From positions 3,999,001 through 4,063,000 of the forward strand of contig NZ_CP094351.1 of NCBI RefSeq assembly GCF_022807995.1: 64,000 bases of DNA, read 5' to 3'. This document shows, in pieces, positions 58,930-64,000 of this stretch (position 1 is its first letter; every line of letters begins with the position of its first letter). The DNA comes from Pseudomonas orientalis (GTDB taxonomy: Bacteria; Pseudomonadota; Gammaproteobacteria; Pseudomonadales; Pseudomonadaceae). The notes beneath the pieces were generated by a model. It did not search any database, was not told where the DNA came from, and worked only from the letters and a program-made list of their open reading frames with translations. A program made the position numbers and the translations under genes.

Positions 58930-61122
58930 ATGATGCGCCGCCTGTTGTCCTGCCTGTGCCTGTGCCTGCTCCCCCTTCTCGCCGACGCCATTGAAAGCCC
59001 ACGCCCGAAAATCGGCCTGGTGCTGTCCGGCGGCGCCGCCCGTGGCCTGGCGCATATCGGCGTGCTCAAGGCGCTGGAAGAACAAGGCATCCAGGTCGAC
59101 GCGATTGCCGGCACCAGCATGGGCGCGGTGATCGGCGGGCTGTACGCCTCGGGCTACAAGATCGACGAGCTGGAAAAGCTCGCCCTCGGTATCGACTGGC
59201 AACAGGCCTTGTCCGACGCACCGCCCCGGGAAGACGTGCCGTTCAGGCGCAAGCAGGATGACCGCGATTTCCTGGTCAAGCAGAAACTCAGCTTCCGCGA
59301 CGACGGCAGCCTCGGCCTGCCGCTGGGGGTGATCCAGGGCCAGAACCTGGCGCTGCTGCTGGAAAGCATGTTCGCCCACAGCAGCAACACGCGTAACTTC
59401 GACAAGCTGCCGATTCCGTTCCGGGCCGTGGCCACCGACATTACCACCGGCGAAAAAGTCGTGTTCAGCAAGGGCCACCTGCCCCAGGTGATACGCGCCA
59501 GCATGTCGATCCCTGCGGTGTTCGCTCCGGTGGAGCTGGACGGGCGCCTGCTGGTCGACGGTGGCATGACCGACAACATCCCCCTGGACGTGGCGCGGGA
59601 AATGGGCGTCGACATCGCCATCGTGGTGGACATCGGCACGCCGCTGCGCTCACGCAAGCAATTGGCGACCGTGGTCGATGTGCTCAACCAGTCGATCACC
59701 CTGATGACCCGGCGCAATTCCGAGGAACAACTCAAGGCCTTGCACCCCAGGGACGTGTTGATCCAACCGCCCCTGGCAGCGTACGGCGTGACTGATTTCG
59801 GACGCGCCAAAGACATGATCGACGCCGGCTACCGCGCCACCCGCGCCCTCGACCTGCGCCTGGCACACCTGCGTCCCGCCGAGCCGGTCGACCCGCAACT
59901 GACCGCCGCCCGCACGCCGGGCGAACGCACCCCGATCATTACCGCAATCAACGTGGAAAACGACTCCAAGGTCAGCGACGACGTGATCCGCTACTACATC
60001 CGTCAGACGTTGGGCGAACCGCTCAACCTGGGTCGCCTGCAATCGGACATGGGCACGCTGTACGGCCTGGACTACTTCGAGCAGGTGCAATACCGCGTGG
60101 TGAAAAAGGGCAAGGACAATACCCTGGTCATCAGCGCGCGCGGCAAGCGCAGCGGCACCGACTACCTGCGTCTGGGGCTGAACCTGTCGGATGACATGCG
60201 CGGCGACAGCGCCTTCAACCTCGGCGCCAGCTACCGGGTGAACGGGATCAACCGCCTCGGCGCCGAATGGCTGACGCGGGTGCAGATCGGTGACCGCCAG
60301 GAGCTGTACAGCGAGTTCTACCAACCGATGGACACCGGTTCGCGCTACTTCATCGCGCCCTATATCAGGGCCCAGGCGCAGAACGTCGAGCTGACCCTGG
60401 ACAACGACCCCATCTCTGAATACCGGCTGGAGCGCTACGGTTTCGGCCTGAACGTGGGGCGGCAGATCGGCAACAGCGGCGAGATCCGCTTCGGCGTAGG
60501 GGAAGCCTGGGGCAAGGCGGACGTGCGCATTGGCGATCGCGACCTGCCGAGCGTGAGCTTCAGCGAGGGTTTCTATGAGTTGAAATACTCGTTCGACTCT
60601 TTCGATAACGTCTACTTCCCGCACACCGGCGAAGACATCGGCCTGGCCTTCCGCGAGTTCGCGCCCGGGCTGGGCTCGGACCAGCGCTACCGCCAATGGG
60701 AGTTCAAGCTGGACAAAGCCATGAGCCACGGCCCCGACACCCTGATCCTCGGTGGCCGCTACGGACGCACCCTGGATGATTCGGATGTGGTGGTGTCCAG
60801 CTTCCTGCTGGGCGGCGCGCGACAGCTGTCAGGCTTTCGCCAGGATGCGATCTCGGCCCAGAACATCAGCCTGATGCGCGCGGTGTACTACCGCCGCCTG
60901 ACGCCGCGCTCGTACCTGCCGCTGGATTTTCCGCTGTACCTCGGCGCCTCGGTGGAACGCGGCCGGGCATGGAACAATGACAATGAGTTCGACAGCGGCT
61001 ATATCAACGCGGCGAGCATCTTCCTCGGCTTTGATACGCCGCTGGGGCCGTTGAACTTCAGTTATGGGTTCAATGATGACAACCAGAAGGCGGTGTACCT
61101 GAACCTCGGGCAGACTTTCTGA
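58930..61122 (+). CDS. plpD: Patatin-like phospholipase autotransporter, PlpD type (type Vd)
   Basis: A 730-residue protein. A signal peptide (about 1-20) precedes a patatin domain (about 25-310) with the oxyanion loop GGAARG, nucleophile Ser63 (GTSMG) and Asp210 of the catalytic dyad (DGGMTDN). A POTRA domain (about 335-405) and a 16-strand beta-barrel (about 410-730, ending NQKAVYLNLGQTF) follow. This fusion is the type Vd secretion layout of P. aeruginosa PlpD. ATG codons at 58930 and 58933 are adjacent. It is divergent from the SelW-like gene. Confidence 0.92.
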   Translation: MMRRLLSCLCLCLLPLLADAIESPRPKIGLVLSGGAARGLAHIGVLKALEEQGIQVDAIAGTSMGAVIGGLYASGYKIDELEKLALGIDWQQALSDAPPREDVPFRRKQDDRDFLVKQKLSFRDDGSLGLPLGVIQGQNLALLLESMFAHSSNTRNFDKLPIPFRAVATDITTGEKVVFSKGHLPQVIRASMSIPAVFAPVELDGRLLVDGGMTDNIPLDVAREMGVDIAIVVDIGTPLRSRKQLATVVDVLNQSITLMTRRNSEEQLKALHPRDVLIQPPLAAYGVTDFGRAKDMIDAGYRATRALDLRLAHLRPAEPVDPQLTAARTPGERTPIITAINVENDSKVSDDVIRYYIRQTLGEPLNLGRLQSDMGTLYGLDYFEQVQYRVVKKGKDNTLVISARGKRSGTDYLRLGLNLSDDMRGDSAFNLGASYRVNGINRLGAEWLTRVQIGDRQELYSEFYQPMDTGSRYFIAPYIRAQAQNVELTLDNDPISEYRLERYGFGLNVGRQIGNSGEIRFGVGEAWGKADVRIGDRDLPSVSFSEGFYELKYSFDSFDNVYFPHTGEDIGLAFREFAPGLGSDQRYRQWEFKLDKAMSHGPDTLILGGRYGRTLDDSDVVVSSFLLGGARQLSGFRQDAISAQNISLMRAVYYRRLTPRSYLPLDFPLYLGASVERGRAWNNDNEFDSGYINAASIFLGFDTPLGPLNFSYGFNDDNQKAVYLNLGQTF

Positions 61123-61138
61123 CACAGCGCAGAGTAAA

Positions 61139-61227
61139 TGTGGGAGGGGGCTTGCCCCCGATGGCGGTGGGTCAATCAAAAATGCTCTAACTGAACCACC
61201 GCCATCGGGGGCAAGCCCCCTCCCACA
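61139..61227. repeat. REPIN, type B, 89 bp, between plpD and marR
   Basis: Inverted TGTGGGAGGGGGCTTGCCCC units between two convergent genes, 16 bases after the plpD stop. Confidence 0.9.
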
Positions 61228-61259
61228 TTTTTGATCTTCACTGAACCTGGAACCTGGAA

Positions 61260-61694
61260 TCAGGACTTTTCCAGATTCGCCAGGATGTGCCCATGAACGC
61301 GCATGCATACGCGCAGATCCGCTTCGTCCACCCCGACGAAGAGTTCATGGCGCAATTGCGTGGCGATGGTCTCGATCTGGTCGATCAGCGGGCGGGCGGT
61401 ATCACACAGCAGGATTCGTTTGGCGCGACGGTCTTCCACGACGGCCTGGCGTTGCACCAGGCCCTGGCCTTCCAGGCTGTCGAGCAGACGCGCGAGGGTC
61501 GGCCCTTCCACGCCGACACTTTGTGCCAGCTCACGCTGAGTGGGTGCTTCGGCAAAGCGGGCCAGATGCAGCAGCACAAGCCACCGCGCCTGGGACAAGC
61601 CCAGCCCCGCCAGACGGCGGTCCAGCTCGGCGCGCCAACCTCGGGACATTTGCGCCAACTGCATGCCAAAACGGTGTTGATCGGTTAACGGCAT
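61260..61694 (-). CDS. MarR family transcriptional regulator
   Basis: A 144-residue winged-helix regulator of the SlyA/MarR kind. Recognition region: ARWLVLLHLARFAEAPTQRELAQSVGVEGPTLARLLDSLEGQGLVQRQAVVEDRRAKRILL. Terminal helices form the dimer. It probably represses its own promoter, where an inverted repeat is seen at 61731. No obvious partner gene is in the same orientation nearby apart from recQ upstream. Confidence 0.9.
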   Translation of the reverse strand: MPLTDQHRFGMQLAQMSRGWRAELDRRLAGLGLSQARWLVLLHLARFAEAPTQRELAQSVGVEGPTLARLLDSLEGQGLVQRQAVVEDRRAKRILLCDTARPLIDQIETIATQLRHELFVGVDEADLRVCMRVHGHILANLEKS

Positions 61695-61730
61695 AAAAAA
61701 CTCATGGTTTAGACTGAAAATAAAGTGTGG

Positions 61731-61741
61731 CTAATTATTAG
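61731..61741. promoter_or_regulatory. Candidate MarR operator
   Basis: CTAATTATTAG is a perfect 5-1-5 inverted repeat 37 bases upstream of the marR start, in an AT-rich stretch that stands out from its surroundings. Length and composition suit a MarR/SlyA site. Confidence 0.5.
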
Positions 61742-61815
61742 TCAGCTAAGCATGAGCCATGCCAGGAGGCAAGGCCCGGTATGTACTGATTCGTTACATT
61801 GTCGTAATTGCCACA

Positions 61816-63942
61816 CTAAATTTCGAATTCCGACTGCAAAGCGGCACGTACGCAGTACAGAACGCCCTCTGGAACCCGCCCGGCAAACAGCGGCGCGATC
61901 TCCGCAACAGGTGGCAATTCGCCCTCCCCGTCGAGGAATGCATCCTGGATTTCGCCGAGCAAATCCTCAGGCAAATCAAGGGCCTGTTCCAGAGACAATT
62001 GCTGCTTGCCGATGGCTTCGGCCAGCAGCGTATAGACATTCTTTTCCGAACATTGCAGCTGGCCCGCGATCTGGATCGGAGTCATGCCAGCGCGGGCCAG
62101 GCTGATCAGTTCGTGGCGGATATCGGTGATTTCCTTCGGTGCTTCGGCCTGGCCGCCGAGCACCTCAAGGAAGGCCTGACCATAACGCTCCAGCTTGCGC
62201 GCCCCCACGCCGCTGACCCTGGCCATCTCTGCCATGCTGGTGGGCTGCTCGCGAAGCATTTCCAGCAAGGTGGAGTCGGGAAAGATGACGTAAGGCGGCA
62301 CGCTGTGTTCCTGCGCCAGTTTGCGCCGCAGGGTACGCAACGCCTCCCACTGTTCGCGCTCCTCGCCACGCACCAGTTGGCTGGCCTGGCTGGTGCTGCT
62401 CTTGGCGGTGGTCTGCGGCTTGAGGTCGCGGCGCAACTCCAGGCTGACTTCGCCCTTGAGCAAGGGCCGGCAGCTGTCGCTCAGGCGCAGGCCGCCGTAG
62501 CCTTCGATATCGATGTCCACCAGACCGCGCGCCACCATCTGTCGGAACAGCGAGCGCCATTCGCCTTCGGCGCGGGCCTTGCCGACGCCGTAGACCGAGA
62601 GTTTCTCGTGGCCGAAGCTGCGGATCTTTTCGTTGTCCTTGCCCAGCAACACGTCCACCAGGTGACCGACGCCATAGCGCTGGCCGGTGCGGTAGATCGT
62701 CGACAACGCCTGGCGCGCCGGTTCAGTGGCGTCCCAGGTCTGCACGCCGTCGATGCAGTTATCGCAATGGCCGCAGGGTTGCGGCATGTCTTCATCGAAA
62801 TACGCCAGCAGCGTCTGGCGGCGGCAGCGGGTCTCTTCGCACAGCGAGAGCATCGCGTCGAGTTTGTGCTGCTCCAGACGCTTGTGGCGCTCGTCGCCTT
62901 CGGAGTTCTGCAGCATCTGCTTGAGCATCACCACATCCTGCAGGCCATAGACCATCCAGGCATCCGCCGGCAGGCCGTCACGGCCGGCGCGGCCGGTTTC
63001 CTGATAATAGGCCTCAAGGGATTTGGGCAGGTCCATGTGCGCCACGAAACGCACGTTGGATTTGTCGATGCCCATGCCGAAGGCGATGGTCGCCACCATG
63101 ATCAGGCCTTCCTCGTTGAGGAAGCGCTTCTGGTGCGCCGAGCGTGTTTCATTGGGCAAGCCGGCGTGATAAGGCAGCGCCGGATAACCCTGTTCACAGA
63201 GGAACGCGGCAACTTCATCGACCTTCTTGCGTGACAGGCAATAAACGATACCCGCATCGCTGCGCCGCTCGGAGAGGAACGCGAGCAACTGCTTGCGCGG
63301 CTGCTCCTTGGGCACGATGCGGTAGAAAATATTCGGGCGGTCGAAGCTCGACAGGAAACGTTCGGCGTTCTGCAGATGCAGGCGCTCGACGATCTCTTCG
63401 CGGGTACGCTTGTCGGCGGTGGCGGTCAGGGCGATGCGCGGCACGTCGGGGAACAGCTCCGCCAGTTGGCCGAGCTGCAGGTATTCGCGGCGGAAATCGT
63501 GGCCCCACTGCGACACACAGTGGGCTTCGTCGATGGCGAACAGGGCGATTTCAAGGTTTTGCAGGAACGCCAGCATGCGCGGCTGCACCAGCCGCTCCGG
63601 CGCCAGGTAAAGCATCTTCACTTCACCGCGCTTGATCCGCGCCGCCAGGTCGCGCTGCTGCTCGGCGCTGAGGGTGGAGTTCAAGGCAGCGGCGGCGACA
63701 CCCAGTTCTTCCAGGGTGGCGACCTGGTCGTCCATCAATGCGATGAGCGGCGACACGACTACGGCCAGGCCATTGCGCAACAGCGCCGGCACCTGGAAGC
63801 ACAACGACTTGCCGCCACCGGTAGGCATCAGCACCAGGGCATCGCCGCCGCTGGCCACGCGCTCAATGATCGCACCCTGGCGGCCACGAAAACTGTCGTA
63901 GCCGAAGATGTCCTTGAGGACGCGTTGAGCCTGCTCGAGCAT
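61816..63942 (-). CDS. recQ: ATP-dependent DNA helicase RecQ
   Basis: A 708-residue RecQ. The helicase core has Walker A MPTGGGKSLCFQ, DEAH box AIDEAHCVSQWGHDFR and motif VI region ETGRAGRDGLPA. The zinc-binding Cys residues (CEETRCRRQTLL, CGHCDNC), winged helix (about 410-510) and HRDC domain (about 515-600) follow. A C-terminal extension (about 605-708) has a helix-turn-helix-like stretch (GMTPIQIAGQLQCSEKNVYTLLAEAI). It unwinds DNA in RecF-pathway repair. The ATG at 63942 has GGAG at six bases; longer frame is rejected. Bases 63943-64000 show nothing further. Confidence 0.97.
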   Translation of the reverse strand: MLEQAQRVLKDIFGYDSFRGRQGAIIERVASGGDALVLMPTGGGKSLCFQVPALLRNGLAVVVSPLIALMDDQVATLEELGVAAAALNSTLSAEQQRDLAARIKRGEVKMLYLAPERLVQPRMLAFLQNLEIALFAIDEAHCVSQWGHDFRREYLQLGQLAELFPDVPRIALTATADKRTREEIVERLHLQNAERFLSSFDRPNIFYRIVPKEQPRKQLLAFLSERRSDAGIVYCLSRKKVDEVAAFLCEQGYPALPYHAGLPNETRSAHQKRFLNEEGLIMVATIAFGMGIDKSNVRFVAHMDLPKSLEAYYQETGRAGRDGLPADAWMVYGLQDVVMLKQMLQNSEGDERHKRLEQHKLDAMLSLCEETRCRRQTLLAYFDEDMPQPCGHCDNCIDGVQTWDATEPARQALSTIYRTGQRYGVGHLVDVLLGKDNEKIRSFGHEKLSVYGVGKARAEGEWRSLFRQMVARGLVDIDIEGYGGLRLSDSCRPLLKGEVSLELRRDLKPQTTAKSSTSQASQLVRGEEREQWEALRTLRRKLAQEHSVPPYVIFPDSTLLEMLREQPTSMAEMARVSGVGARKLERYGQAFLEVLGGQAEAPKEITDIRHELISLARAGMTPIQIAGQLQCSEKNVYTLLAEAIGKQQLSLEQALDLPEDLLGEIQDAFLDGEGELPPVAEIAPLFAGRVPEGVLYCVRAALQSEFEI

Positions 63943-64000
63943 GTATAACTCCAAAAATAGTCCCGAAACCCTCTGTACAGGCTGGCCGAAAAAATACGCT

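Overview
The window reads as a stretch of chromosome from a Pseudomonas of the fluorescens group. The evidence is the high GC content, the Pseudomonas-type flagellar gene order (fleQ, fleSR, fliEFGHIJ, hptB-hsbR-hsbA, fliK, fliLMNOPQR-flhB, flhA-flhF-fleN-fliA, cheYZA-cheB-motCD), the phhRABC catabolic locus, and many REP/REPIN repeats of types familiar from fluorescens genomes. No tRNA, rRNA, IS element, prophage or CRISPR array is visible.

Layout. 1-1356: the tail of a NarL/FixJ response regulator, convergent with and overlapping a YegS-type lipid kinase. 1666-51213: one very long flagellar and chemotaxis block, all on the minus strand. Read 5' to 3' (right to left) it starts with flgFGHIJKL, then a lone FabH-like ketoacyl synthase, fliC-flaG-fliD-fliS-fliT, fleQ, fleSR, fliEFGHIJ, hsbA-hsbR-hptB, fliK, fliLMNOPQR-flhB, a small insertion of cold-shock-like genes, flhA-flhF-fleN-fliA, cheYZAB, motCD, the ParC/ParP polar-placement pair, cheW and a DUF2802 gene. 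51504-55761: the phenylalanine hydroxylase locus phhR and phhABC. 55887-63942: a metallophosphoesterase, an AraC regulator, a DMT exporter, a SelW-like protein, a PlpD-type patatin autotransporter, a MarR regulator and recQ.

How the genes work together. FleQ heads the hierarchy and FleN (FlhG) and FlhF set flagellar number and pole. Sigma-54 type -24/-12 elements can be read upstream of fleS, fliE, fliL, fliK, flhA, fliD and flgF, and a sigma-28 element upstream of fliC, which matches the FleQ, FleR and FliA tiers known in the genus. HptB-HsbR-HsbA is embedded in the cluster and offers a route to FlgM/FliA control. The chemotaxis genes at the far end supply the signalling array and a second stator (MotCD).

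Most unusual content. Between flhA and flhB lie three tiny translationally coupled genes (16485-17037). The first and third look like strongly diverged cold-shock domains. They come with a repeated palindrome and a 5' leader hairpin and are bracketed by REPINs. Other points of interest are a flagellin-locus ketoacyl synthase without the neighbouring glycosyltransferases, a CheA with a tandem-repeat linker, a REPIN inserted inside another repeat, a REPIN between motC and motD, and a flgF whose upstream neighbour is phhR rather than flgE.
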